A stretch of 64,000 nucleotides of DNA, from assembly GCA_965199185.1 (NCBI GenBank), contig CBDAQW010000032.1:62001-126000 (forward strand), in the 5' to 3' direction. Positions within the stretch are counted from its first letter, which is position 1, and every line of letters begins with the position of its first letter. This DNA comes from Endozoicomonas sp965199185. GTDB lineage: Bacteria > Pseudomonadota > Gammaproteobacteria > Pseudomonadales > Endozoicomonadaceae. The notes beneath the pieces are model-generated. The model had not been told where the DNA came from and ran no database searches. It saw only the letters and a program-made list of their open reading frames with translations. Below are positions 17,760 through 26,593 of this stretch, one piece after another. The position numbers and the translations under genes were made by a program.

Positions 17760-19517
17760 TTATAGAGATTCTGCTTTTCGGTAGCGCCCCTGATAATCGA
17801 ACAGTTTATCCAACACCTGCCAGTAATGTTTTTGTTTTTGGGCGATGACAAAATCTGGTTTTCGAAATTTTTTCTGCTGCTGAATAACATTCTTTACAGA
17901 AGATGCTCTGAACGATTCTGCCCGATTAATCAGGGCATGTTTGCCGAAATGATGATAAAAAGCGCCTTGCTGTGCGGCAGTATCCAGACGAAAGTATTCA
18001 GTAATTTCTGCGCCTTCTTCGTCATGGTAAGTGATTTTGATGCGAGCATTATTCTGGCGATCTGAATCTGCCTCCATCTGCATGCCGGAGCAGCGAATCA
18101 CCATGCAGTTTTTCAGATTCAGAGCATCACGCAATTTTTGGTCTGGATCAATCATAGACTTTTGGCACTGATGACATTTTCGGGCAGCAATATCATTTTC
18201 TGCGCCGCATTGATCGCACTCCTTGAAGCGATAACGAAAATCACACTGCACTCGTTCTCCTTCATATTCCTCAAAACTCTGGCAGCGACGACCGTAGTGT
18301 TCAACCAGATCACCATCATTATCGACAATGCCCCAGAAGTTGTTGTTGTGACCACAAGCGGGGCAAGGAACCGTTACCGGCACTGCTTTTGAGTCGGGTT
18401 TTGGGCCGCCAATTTCAGGGCTGAAAAGGTTGTAACGATTGCCGGCAAAATCCATGACCAGGCAGCTTTCTTTACCGGGGGACAGTCTCAATCCTCTACC
18501 TACCATTTGTTGATACAAACTGACGGATTCTGTTGGGCGAAGAATAGCAATCAAATCTACATGAGGTGCATCAAACCCGGTGGTTAGTACTGAGACATTC
18601 ACCAGATATTTAATCTGCTGTTGTTTAAATGCTTCAATCAGACCATCACGCTTTTTACCGGGAGTATCACCAATCACAAGAGACGCCTGATCTTCAGGCA
18701 GATAACCCATAATCTCTTTGGCATGATCGACAGTAGAGGCAAAAATCATGACGCCTTTACGATCATTGGCTTCTTTAATCACATGTTGGATGATTTGTGC
18801 AGTGGCTCTCGTTTTTTCTTTGAGTAGTTTATTCAGGTCACTTTCACTGTAGCGTCCAAAGCTGTCTGTGGTTAACTGACCGAAGTCGTAAAATACAATG
18901 GGAGCATCAATCATTTCTGCTGGTGTCAGAAAGCCGTTGTCGATCATATAAGACAGCGGTAGTTCAAAAATGCAGTCTTTGAAACAGCGAGGATCTTCGG
19001 TACGAACGACACCTTTACTGTGATATTGATAAATCCAGCCCATACCCAGGCGATAAGGCGTTGCCGTCAGCCCCAGTATTTTCAGACGTGGATTAAGGTG
19101 ACGAAGATGTTTGATGACTTTCTGATAGCTGGAATTTTTTTCCAGAGAAACCCGGTGGCATTCATCAATCACCAGTAGCGTGTAGTTCTCATCATCAAAA
19201 CACGCAAGATTTCTGACAACAGATTGAACGCTACCAAAAACAACCTGTTCAGAAGCGTCTTTCTGCCCAAGGCCCGCACTAAAAATGGAGGCGTTAAGAT
19301 CGTAACTTTCGTATTTCGCATGGTTTTGCTCTACCAGTTCTTTAACATGAGCCAGCACCAGCACACGGCCACGGGCAATGCGCCCAAGTTCAGAAATCAC
19401 TAAACTTTTTCCGGCACCGGTTGGCAGCACCAGAAGCGCCGGGTCGTCGGTTTTACGAAAATGCTGGATCACGCTGTTAACAGCGTCTTTTTGATAAGGG
19501 CGGAGTTTATAAACCAT
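17760..19517 (-). CDS. radD: DNA repair helicase-like ATPase RadD
   Basis: Superfamily 2 ATPase closely resembling E. coli RadD (YejH), an accessory factor to RecA-mediated recombination and repair. Motif I is VLPTGAGKS, motif II DECHRVSLE, motif III GLTATPYRLG, and motif VI QMVGRGLRLSPG. A C-terminal zinc-binding region has paired cysteines (CPACGHNN; CQSFEEYEGERVQCDF; CDQCGAENDIAARKCHQC). The start at 19517 (MVYKLRPYQKDAV) gives 585 residues, as in E. coli; an ATG at 19541 is also in frame. YcxB-like gene follows. Confidence 0.92.
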   Translation of the reverse strand: MVYKLRPYQKDAVNSVIQHFRKTDDPALLVLPTGAGKSLVISELGRIARGRVLVLAHVKELVEQNHAKYESYDLNASIFSAGLGQKDASEQVVFGSVQSVVRNLACFDDENYTLLVIDECHRVSLEKNSSYQKVIKHLRHLNPRLKILGLTATPYRLGMGWIYQYHSKGVVRTEDPRCFKDCIFELPLSYMIDNGFLTPAEMIDAPIVFYDFGQLTTDSFGRYSESDLNKLLKEKTRATAQIIQHVIKEANDRKGVMIFASTVDHAKEIMGYLPEDQASLVIGDTPGKKRDGLIEAFKQQQIKYLVNVSVLTTGFDAPHVDLIAILRPTESVSLYQQMVGRGLRLSPGKESCLVMDFAGNRYNLFSPEIGGPKPDSKAVPVTVPCPACGHNNNFWGIVDNDGDLVEHYGRRCQSFEEYEGERVQCDFRYRFKECDQCGAENDIAARKCHQCQKSMIDPDQKLRDALNLKNCMVIRCSGMQMEADSDRQNNARIKITYHDEEGAEITEYFRLDTAAQQGAFYHHFGKHALINRAESFRASSVKNVIQQQKKFRKPDFVIAQKQKHYWQVLDKLFDYQGRYRKAESL

Positions 19518-19608
19518 CCGGCCATTATATAAGCCTTTCATGCCAGACTGTAGCCATTTTCCCCCTACGCCAAGGCCGCAGTAGTCACGTGACTTTTCAG
19601 ACGGCCTC

Positions 19609-19661
19609 TAAGTACCCAGTCATATGAAATCATATTTTCTGATTCATTGTTCGGGTACTTA
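19609..19661. repeat. GTACCC palindromic repeat, internally deleted copy
   Basis: Bounded by TAAGTACCCAGTCATATGAA and GTTCGGGTACTTA. Read on the minus strand it equals the complete copy at 3893-3971 with about 26 central bases removed. Confidence 0.65.
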
Positions 19662-19668
19662 TTTTTAG

Positions 19669-19810
19669 ACCCGATGTGTGACTTTTATCTCGTAGGTTGC
19701 CAATCCATGGCTTATGGGTTCTGTGCACTCTGCTGTCATCCCGTACAGGGACTGTACGGGATCCACGTGGCATGGATAGCTATGTTGAAATTAAAAGTCA
19801 CACATCGGGT
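19669..19810. mobile_element. 142-bp MITE-like element, copy 1
   Basis: The terminal inverted repeat ACCCGATGTGTGACTTTTAT pairs with TTAAAAGTCACACATCGGGT (19 of 20). It contains no ORF; its interior has a strong palindrome (TCCCGTACAGGGACTGTACGGGA split by a short loop). It is flanked by TTTTAG on both sides, a probable 6-bp target duplication. A longer copy lies at 55761-55940. Confidence 0.75.
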
Positions 19811-19836
19811 TTTTAGATAAATCCTTAGTGTTAGTT

Positions 19837-22008
19837 TTAATCTGCTCCTGGTTCGACATGTGCGTAAAATAATAAACAGGGGTCAGGAAGCTTGACGATG
19901 AAATCAGGAACTCGAAGCAAATTCAGCATATTTGTAGCTCCCCATGAATTGTTGTTATCCATGCTGCTCCTTGTTTTCAAAGAGTCAGAAAATTCCGTTT
20001 TAACATATAAATCAACACCGCCATATTTACCAATTAAGCCTAAAGTAAATTTATGTTTAAAAGGCCAGGATAATTCATTGTCATAGATTCCATGGATTAT
20101 CTTTACGCAATATCCTATATGATTCTCCTCTTTTGAAACAGTAAATCGCATGTTATAGCCGTTAATATAAGTAGTGAAATTGATCGTCTTTTCATTTTTT
20201 GTATCATTTAATATTTCTTCTATATTCTCACTGGTCAATAAAAAACAATTTCCATTTGGTGATACCTTCTTTTCGTATATTTTGAAAACATTGCTCTTGC
20301 CCAAAACATAGTGAAAATCAGCTTCTCCCAAACTAAAAGCTAATGGTGTTATGGGTGTGCTAAATGGTGCACAACTACTTGCTATGATCCTAGAGCCATC
20401 ATTGGACTCCAGTTCTCTTATTTTTATTTTCATTTCCTGCGTGGTAACTATCTGCTGATGCAAATTTTTAAAAACAATATTTAAGGCTCTTTTGTATTGT
20501 GGGCAGTGGCTACATTCACCGTTAACATTCTGTTCGGTACCTATTTGACAAACTTGCTTATGAGCCATCCTATTCAGACGCAGATAATATTTATCACAAT
20601 CCTTACAGAGCTCCATCTGATACTTGCAGTCTCTAGACTGATGCGTTGCTATATATTTCTCAGCGTATTGTTCGTCACATCCTGCATTAGGGCAGGTTAT
20701 TAACCTGAAAGCACAGTGTTCTTCATGAGTCTGTTGCTCAAGCCTAAAAAAGGTTGCGAGGCATCCCTTATTCGAACACGCTACTCGTGTGAAATCACAA
20801 ACGTACAGATGATAAGTCATGTGCGAGCGCTTTCTTACTGCTGAGCATTCAACATTATCACAGGGGATCATCGTTTCAGGGCATGTTTCCAGATGTCCCG
20901 GAAGGTCTTTACTAAGTCCGCTAAATTTACAAAAATCATTTGGGCAATCAGCAGGATTATAACCACAGTTTTCAAAATGAGTGGCGATATCTGAAATAGG
21001 CCATTGTTCATCACAACCCTTTTCTCTGTTGGGGCAAAAAGCAAGCACTGAACCAGTCTCCTCAGTGAAGCCAATATAGGGGGTGATTTCCCCTGGCGCT
21101 CGACACATAGGACATAGAAGACCTAAAAAAGGATCACCACCTAATCTATTTAAGCAACCTGCACAGAAAGGATGCAAGCCGCATAAAGTGCTGACGTCAA
21201 TGATGCTCTCAAAGCAAATATTGCATACAAAGTGTTGTTGCGATTGAGTATTTAAAAGTACCTTGGCTAATTGAATGTTGCCCGATATATCCAAAAACTT
21301 GTGATAGTATACGAGCACTTCATCGGACTCTTCCTGCAATACATCCTCTGCAGTTTCACATTGTGTTTTTAATTTTTGGCGTGGTGCTTCCCCATCTTCA
21401 TCATCTCCACCACTACCTGCAGAGCAGGTTTGCCGACTTGTGGTAATTGCTCTGCTACTGCTACTGCTACTGCTACTGCTACTGCTACTGCTACTCTTGC
21501 TCGTTTCAGGCCTGTTACTCTCAGAACCTGATGAACTCGAAGATGAACTGGTATTGCCAGTTTGCTTCGCGCCGTTGCCATAATTCAATAGGCCTGATAT
21601 CGACTGTGTGACGGTTTCTACAGCTTCTCGATGGATGCCATAAGTGTCATCTATATTTTCTGACTTGAGCAGAAAGCGGCCTCCCTGCAACCGGGTTAGC
21701 AGCTCTTCTGCTTCGTCAACTCCGGTCAGCAGCTGCAGGGCTTCAACCATTGTGTAGCTGTTCTGCCACTGACGCCCGGATATGTCCATAACATCGATTA
21801 ATATTCCTTCTTGTTGTCTGAGCACCAGGGTCGGTCGCTCCCCCTCATACCTGACTCCGGAAAAAGGCAAGAGTGTGAGTGCCAGATGGATATCTATCAG
21901 ATTTGAGCCACCGCCTCCTCCTGGTCTGAAATGAAACCCTGGATAAAAACCACCCCCGATTCTACTATCGGGTTTTAACAGGCCACCTGTGTCTGATGTT
22001 TCAGGCAC
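19837..22008 (-). CDS. TRAF-like protein: RING, TRAF-type zinc fingers, coiled coil, MATH domain (3' frame of a split gene)
   Basis: 723 residues in this frame. In order: Gly/acidic N-terminal region; polyserine tracts (about 154-160 and 171-185); RING finger at 262-302 (CNICFESIIDVSTLCGLHPFC and CPMC); a run of TRAF-type CxnC/HxnC fingers at ~325-490; a short coiled coil ~505-535; and a TRAF-C/MATH domain at ~565-720 with the diagnostic LSWPFKHKFTLGLI. This is the full architecture of eukaryotic TRAF E3 ubiquitin ligases, so host ubiquitin signalling is the likely target (inference). GTG 22008 lacks a spaced ribosome site, and the frame stays open upstream to the A8 run at 22035-22042, so translation probably enters from the 22598 frame. 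Possibly a pseudogene if no slippage occurs. Confidence 0.8.
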   Translation of the reverse strand: MPETSDTGGLLKPDSRIGGGFYPGFHFRPGGGGGSNLIDIHLALTLLPFSGVRYEGERPTLVLRQQEGILIDVMDISGRQWQNSYTMVEALQLLTGVDEAEELLTRLQGGRFLLKSENIDDTYGIHREAVETVTQSISGLLNYGNGAKQTGNTSSSSSSSGSESNRPETSKSSSSSSSSSSSSSSRAITTSRQTCSAGSGGDDEDGEAPRQKLKTQCETAEDVLQEESDEVLVYYHKFLDISGNIQLAKVLLNTQSQQHFVCNICFESIIDVSTLCGLHPFCAGCLNRLGGDPFLGLLCPMCRAPGEITPYIGFTEETGSVLAFCPNREKGCDEQWPISDIATHFENCGYNPADCPNDFCKFSGLSKDLPGHLETCPETMIPCDNVECSAVRKRSHMTYHLYVCDFTRVACSNKGCLATFFRLEQQTHEEHCAFRLITCPNAGCDEQYAEKYIATHQSRDCKYQMELCKDCDKYYLRLNRMAHKQVCQIGTEQNVNGECSHCPQYKRALNIVFKNLHQQIVTTQEMKIKIRELESNDGSRIIASSCAPFSTPITPLAFSLGEADFHYVLGKSNVFKIYEKKVSPNGNCFLLTSENIEEILNDTKNEKTINFTTYINGYNMRFTVSKEENHIGYCVKIIHGIYDNELSWPFKHKFTLGLIGKYGGVDLYVKTEFSDSLKTRSSMDNNNSWGATNMLNLLRVPDFIVKLPDPCLLFYAHVEPGAD
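21452..21495. repeat. Hexanucleotide tandem repeat coding polyserine
   Basis: About seven copies of AGTAGC (minus strand) encode a Ser tract in the TRAF-like protein. A second Ser run is close by. Six-base units change length without changing frame. Confidence 0.8.
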
Positions 22009-22598
22009 TCCGAAATCTTTGTGGTTGTTGCCGGTTTTTTTTGCGGAGGCAGCGGAGGGATTTCAATCAATATTAAATCATCAGGATACGCTGATGAGTC
22101 ACTGATAGAAGCAAAGGGAATCATCTCGCCGCCAGTGGTTTTTATCTGACTGCATTCCGGGTTAATCTCTCCTTTAATTCGATGAATTTGTTCAGAGTCT
22201 TCTGAAAGATTAATATCAACGGATGGAAACACATTTGAAAACAGATCAGCAAAGGTGCATGAATATGCGTTCGGTAAAAAATTTTTCAAATAAAGTTTAA
22301 GCCCGGCAGGCTGAGAAAAACGACGCTGGGCTTTAATATCCTTTTTTTTGACCAGCAATAAACGCTCACCGGGGTCCAGCTTTTCACGTTGTCGTTTTAA
22401 TGATGGTGATTGCTCTTCAAATAGTTCACTCTGCTCAGGAATAGTCGCCGACAGATAAACAGGCGAACCAGTAACCTGCGAGACATAAAAATGATGAAGG
22501 GCCATCTGTGAAGAATAAGCATGTGAGTGAAATGCCATAATTATGGCCGCAAAAACAAACCACATTATCAATATCCGTTGCTCATTTTTTTTCGGCAC
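21975..22598 (-). CDS. N-terminal exported segment of the split TRAF-like gene
   Basis: 207-residue frame starting at GTG 22598 with AGGAG six bases upstream, a strong ribosome site. Residues ~9-30 form a signal peptide or membrane anchor (ILIMWFVFAAIIMAFHSHAY). The rest has no recognised domain and ends in a Pro/Lys stretch (IPPLPPQKK) exactly at an A8 run. It overlaps the RING/TRAF frame by 34 bases. A -1 shift on A AAA AAA (22035-22042) joins the two into about 920 residues. The two frames are therefore best read as one gene, either with programmed slippage or broken by loss of one A. The GTG start is followed by another A8 run (22585-22592). Confidence 0.7.
   Translation of the reverse strand: MPKKNEQRILIMWFVFAAIIMAFHSHAYSSQMALHHFYVSQVTGSPVYLSATIPEQSELFEEQSPSLKRQREKLDPGERLLLVKKKDIKAQRRFSQPAGLKLYLKNFLPNAYSCTFADLFSNVFPSVDINLSEDSEQIHRIKGEINPECSQIKTTGGEMIPFASISDSSAYPDDLILIEIPPLPPQKKPATTTKISECLKHQTQVAC
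22035..22042 (-). other. A8 slippery run, candidate -1 frameshift site
   Basis: On the minus strand the zero frame reads CAA AAA AAA CCG, that is, the heptamer A AAA AAA in the correct phase for tandem -1 slippage, as in dnaX. After slippage the frame continues ACC GGC AAC into the RING/TRAF frame without a stop. Confidence 0.6.
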
Positions 22599-23091
22599 TT
22601 ACGACTCCTCTCTTATTCAGAAAACGATCTAAGAATAGAGCAACTTTTTTTATAGTGTAAATTATCTGGGGAAATTTTTGGTTATTGCTGTAAACCTGAA
22701 ACGATTGAGCAAAATTATTTTGACCAGAGATCGCCAGCAGCCTTTCCAGCCTTAAACAGTGTGTTTGCGTTTAATCGTGCTAAGTACCCGGTTATGTGGA
22801 ATCGAATATTTCTGCTTTATTGATCTGGTGCTATGCAAGGCGCAACGACGGGAGGATAGCAAGCTATGTGATCAGAGTTGTAACTACGCACGATTGGATG
22901 GATGCAGGAGGTAGAGCAACGCAGGAACATTTGCCGAGATCCTGGAATCAAACCGAAATGAATGAGTACCTGCCAATATTAACTGTGTGTTTTCAGTGGT
23001 TTTCTGACAGGCACTACCTAAGCTATAAACACTGACTCGAATCAGATTTTTTTATCACAACGATCGTCTAATTCAAACAGGCTGCCAGAGG
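22599..23091. other. Intergenic stretch between TRAF-like gene and OprD-type porin
   Basis: 493 bases without a convincing gene. It contains the promoter and ribosome site of the TRAF-like gene at its left edge and a half GTACCC repeat (22781-22828). A 79-codon plus-strand ORF starting inside the repeat has no recognisable features. Confidence 0.55.
22781..22828. repeat. GTACCC repeat, left half only
   Basis: TAAGTACCCGGTTATGTGGA followed by ATCGAATATTTCTGCTTTATTG closely matches the left half of the complete copy at 3893-3971. The right arm is missing. Confidence 0.6.
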
Positions 23092-24486
23092 TTAGAATAA
23101 AGTAAAGTTATAATCCAACCAAACCCGCAGATCGTTTTCCTGTTTGTTGATGGCCTTTCTCAGTTCGTCATCATTACGATAAATGCCATATTCCATCTTG
23201 AGCTTCATACCTTTCAGCATAGGTTGTGGGAATTTATAGATGGCGTAAAAGTCATTTTCATATTCACTGGTGTCTTTCTTTTGCTTGGTCTTGGTATTGA
23301 GAATTTCCATACCTGAGCCGTAATGGAAGGCATAACCCAGTTCCAGCCCTTCTATACCGACGTCAGAAAAATCTTTTGAAACCCCGATCATCCAAACATT
23401 CTCACCGTCGTATATCATGTCTTCTGCAAATCCACTGGTATTTAAATCCCAGATACCATGGGTGTTTTTGCCGAAGTCGTAATAATATCGTCCGGGTTTT
23501 TGATATTGGGCCTTATCGTTGATTTTCGAAGTCTCGGCTTTGATATGGGAGAATCCGGCACTGATTGTCCATGAATTGACTTCCAAAGACGCAAACAGGT
23601 TTACTGCAGTTGCTTTATTATCGAATGCTCGGCTATACCAGGCAGAGCCTTCCCACAGGTCGCCATCTTTTTTGGTTCTGTAGTACTTTCCGCCTACTGT
23701 CAGATTCATATCATACGACAATGGAGTATTAAATCTGATCTCGCCGTTATGTGCCTGAAGGTAGTCTTTAGCGAATGCATTACGGTATTTAAGCTTCAAC
23801 GAGCGATCGTCAGCCAGCGGTATGGTGTAACTCAATTCCCCTCCGACAATATGATCAATCTTTTTACCACTGAAGTTGGTCAGGTCATGGAAACCGGATT
23901 GGTTTCTCAAAGACATCTGATCAACATAGGCCAGACCAAAATCTACACCGTAAATATCACCAGCCAATTTATAACCTTGCCAGGTGCTTTGTGCAGAGCG
24001 TGAACCAGAGCTTGAGATCAGCCCGGTATATACAAGTTGTCGTCCAGCCCGGAAGTTACCTGAAACAGGTTCAACTGCGTCGGGTATTTTCAGATCAACC
24101 CAAGCCTGTCCAAGCTTGCCATAGCCCTGACCATCCTTGCCGACGCTATCACCTTTGTCGTTATAGCGGGTCTTATCAATGAGCAGTTGATAAGACCCGC
24201 TATTTTTATCATCCATATAAAACTTGGTGACGCCGTAAAAAGTACCACCGATAGCAAATATATCGGCTAGATAACCGGACTCTAGGTTGAGCCATAAAGC
24301 GCCGCTCCAGGCTCCTGCTTCCTGGTGGCGTTCTCTATTATCAATATTGTAATAAACCGTTCGCAGCCGTCCATTCACAGTCGTATCATCAACGAAAGCG
24401 TCAAAAGCAGAGTTAGCCATTAGGTGTGTTACGCTAGTGCTTGCAGCAATAGCACAATACAACAATGATCGTTTATACGCTGGCAT
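23092..24486 (-). CDS. OprD-family outer-membrane porin
   Basis: 464-residue outer-membrane beta-barrel. It has a signal peptide (residues 1-24, ending HLMANS), the N-terminal OprD pattern (AFVDDTTVNGRLRTVYYN), the conserved GYGKLGQAWVDLKIPD and FRAGRQLVYTGLISSSGSR segments, alternating hydrophobic strands, and a terminal aromatic (YNFTLF) used by the BAM machinery. OprD-type porins take up amino acids, peptides or aromatic acids; the substrate cannot be told here. The transcription terminator of the next gene upstream lies between them, so it has its own promoter. Confidence 0.9.
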   Translation of the reverse strand: MPAYKRSLLYCAIAASTSVTHLMANSAFDAFVDDTTVNGRLRTVYYNIDNRERHQEAGAWSGALWLNLESGYLADIFAIGGTFYGVTKFYMDDKNSGSYQLLIDKTRYNDKGDSVGKDGQGYGKLGQAWVDLKIPDAVEPVSGNFRAGRQLVYTGLISSSGSRSAQSTWQGYKLAGDIYGVDFGLAYVDQMSLRNQSGFHDLTNFSGKKIDHIVGGELSYTIPLADDRSLKLKYRNAFAKDYLQAHNGEIRFNTPLSYDMNLTVGGKYYRTKKDGDLWEGSAWYSRAFDNKATAVNLFASLEVNSWTISAGFSHIKAETSKINDKAQYQKPGRYYYDFGKNTHGIWDLNTSGFAEDMIYDGENVWMIGVSKDFSDVGIEGLELGYAFHYGSGMEILNTKTKQKKDTSEYENDFYAIYKFPQPMLKGMKLKMEYGIYRNDDELRKAINKQENDLRVWLDYNFTLF

Positions 24487-24569
24487 AATCCAGACCTGCT
24501 ACTGTGGATGAAATGAATGTTTAGACGAGAAGTATAGGAGATGAGGAAGAGGCTGCTTTAAATAAATAA

Positions 24570-24599
24570 AAACCCGTATTCCTCACGGAATACGGGTTT
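24570..24599 (-). terminator. Rho-independent terminator of the OmpK/Tsx gene
   Basis: Perfect 13-bp stem (AAACCCGTATTCC / GGAATACGGGTTT) with a four-base loop, followed on the minus strand by a T-rich tail (TTTTATTTATTT). It lies 18 bases past the channel gene's stop and separates it from the porin gene. Confidence 0.9.
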
Positions 24600-24617
24600 G
24601 CGCTATCTGCCAGGATA

Positions 24618-25409
24618 CTACAGATGCATACCGATACGGTAGATCATAGCGTCGCCGTACTCGCTCCAGCCCAGTTTGTTCTTAAAGTAACGATACTGAA
24701 CACCGGTGTAGAATTTTTCGTTGATGTCATACCAAAGGCCAACGGCACCGTTCAGACCAGACTTGCCACCATGCAGTTTGGTGTATTCACTGTTACGGTT
24801 GAACTCAATTTCATTCCAGTTCGTCATCATTAGTGGTTGACCGGCAACAGAAAAGCTGTAACCAGCACTCCAGCCCAGCATGCCACCGTTGTTGCCTTGA
24901 ATTTTTTCGTTATCAACCTGGTAACCATTATCAACAGACAGATCGTGATAACCCAGCCAAGGTTTGAACCACCAGCCTTCACCTTGCAGACCCAGGTAAC
25001 CGATACCGACAACACGGTTCTGCTCTGCATTATTAAATTTCTGATCATTAATATCGTAAACCTGACCGTACAGCGTGAAATCACTACCAGCAAGACGATA
25101 GTGACCCGATACTTTCATAGCCTGGTTACGATTTTTTGAAGCCCAGTTAATCTTTTCGTACTCATAGAAGCCATACAGTTCACCCCAGTCAAAACCTGCA
25201 CCACCTTCAATACCGATAGTAAAGTGATCGCCACGGTTACCATTCTTATCATCGTAATGCTTGCGAAGATTCTCAAAACCGTGTTCCCAGTTCAGGTAAT
25301 CAGCATAAACATTGGCAAAACCATACTGGTAATCAGCCTGAGCTGTAGTGGCCATACTGGCAGTAGCTGCAAGTGCTGCAACGGCAAAGGTTTTCTGTAA
25401 CTTCTTCAT
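24618..25409 (-). CDS. Nucleoside-specific outer-membrane channel, Tsx/OmpK family
   Basis: 263-residue barrel protein. Signal peptide MKKLQKTFAVAALAATASMA ends near ADYQYG. The mature part begins FANVYADYLNWEHG, as in OmpK, and ends in a short strand with Leu (YRIGMHL). Family members admit nucleosides across the outer membrane. The ATG at 25409 has GGAG upstream; an in-frame start 15 bases earlier adds five residues before a normal signal peptide. A strong terminator follows. It fits functionally with the deo genes and PunR-like regulator elsewhere in the window. Confidence 0.88.
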   Translation of the reverse strand: MKKLQKTFAVAALAATASMATTAQADYQYGFANVYADYLNWEHGFENLRKHYDDKNGNRGDHFTIGIEGGAGFDWGELYGFYEYEKINWASKNRNQAMKVSGHYRLAGSDFTLYGQVYDINDQKFNNAEQNRVVGIGYLGLQGEGWWFKPWLGYHDLSVDNGYQVDNEKIQGNNGGMLGWSAGYSFSVAGQPLMMTNWNEIEFNRNSEYTKLHGGKSGLNGAVGLWYDINEKFYTGVQYRYFKNKLGWSEYGDAMIYRIGMHL

Positions 25410-25629
25410 ACAGAAGAACTCCAAGTGTGTTGGTGTGTGTTGGTATAAAATATGTTCGGAAATGTATAGGTTTTATTACAGATGTTGCATAAGGATAAGA
25501 CGAAAAATTAATGCTCTTTTTTGTGTTTTATTACTATTTTATCGTCATTTTTAAGCGTTTTATTTTTTTTAGATAGCGTTTTTAGAAGATTGACTACAAA
25601 ACATACAACCTAAAAAGGGAGAAATTCTG

Positions 25630-26370
25630 TTAAAGTGTGCTCCACAAAGTATCAAAAATGATCTGCTGTGCGGCAGCAATTTCCGGCGAGTCAATCACCA
25701 CCGCTACAGGATACTCCCGGGAGGCGAGAGAGATCATCGCCACTCTTGGCGGATAGATGGCAATATAGCTGGCATCAATCTTACCTTTGGCATCAATCCA
25801 TTTCCGTTCAGAGAGTTCGGCGTCTTCACCACCTTCACCAATGGCGATCACCCGCACATTAATACTGTTGCGAATACGTTGCTGCGTGTAATTAGGGAAT
25901 GGACGATAGAGGTGCTGACGAATTAGTTTGGAAGAAAACACGCTGTAAGATTTCTCCGGCTGCCGGGCCACGGTTTTCAGGATATCTTTTAGCACCAGTT
26001 CTATACCGGCATCGCCTTCATAAAACCGTACATTGCCGGCACTGAAATCGGGCTTGAGATGATTCAGCTGAGGAATCAGTCTGAGTTTCATCTCTTCAAT
26101 ACTGGCATCCAGCGCCTGACGTTTTTCTTCTGCCATATCCAGCAGGCGTTCAGGCCGTTCTGCCGAGAAAATACGACGCTTGCCTTTTGGGGAGTAACTG
26201 ACAATACCTTTAGTAGCCATCTCTTTGAGGGTTTCATAGGTTGTGCCACGGTTGATCCCCGATTGATCAGCAATATCGCGAATAGAGGCGCTACCGAGCT
26301 TTAGCAGCGACAGGTATATTTTGACTTCTCTCTGATTAAGTCCAAGCTCTTCAAGAATTTCCAGATTCAT
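25630..26370 (-). CDS. TrmB-family transcriptional regulator
   Basis: 246 residues. The N-terminal winged helix (LEELGLNQREVKIYLSLLKLGSASIRDIADQSGINRGTTYETLKEM, given here by its positions 6-51) is of the TrmB type; a coiled linker and a PLD-like TrmB C-terminal sensor region follow. In archaea TrmB proteins regulate sugar uptake; bacterial ligands are mostly unknown. It is a single gene, divergent from glmU. Confidence 0.83.
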   Translation of the reverse strand: MNLEILEELGLNQREVKIYLSLLKLGSASIRDIADQSGINRGTTYETLKEMATKGIVSYSPKGKRRIFSAERPERLLDMAEEKRQALDASIEEMKLRLIPQLNHLKPDFSAGNVRFYEGDAGIELVLKDILKTVARQPEKSYSVFSSKLIRQHLYRPFPNYTQQRIRNSINVRVIAIGEGGEDAELSERKWIDAKGKIDASYIAIYPPRVAMISLASREYPVAVVIDSPEIAAAQQIIFDTLWSTL

Positions 26371-26593
26371 AAGTTTGTCAATTTTCTTATGACAAAAGCC
26401 GTTGTGTTTTCATCAGACTAGGATAACCTAATTAATGTAACGCTGGTATTTCTAATTCGCCCAGCACTCAAACGTTGTCATTCTGGTTCCTTCCCTGCAG
26501 AAAAGATTCAAATACGCTGTTTTTTTGTTTCTCTGTTTCCATCAGCCAGATGACCTATTAATGTAAGCCAATTTGTAAAAGCCGGGTCTTAAA

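Larger units (their letters stand above)
19518..19836. other. Intergenic stretch between radD and the TRAF-like gene
   Basis: 319 bases without a gene. Almost all of the right half is repeat DNA: a GTACCC-family copy (19609-19661) directly followed by a MITE-like element (19669-19810). The left part carries the radD upstream region. Confidence 0.7.

Noticed and set aside
22796..23035. 79-codon plus-strand ORF before the porin gene
   Set aside because: It begins inside a GTACCC repeat, has no ribosome site and no recognisable sequence.
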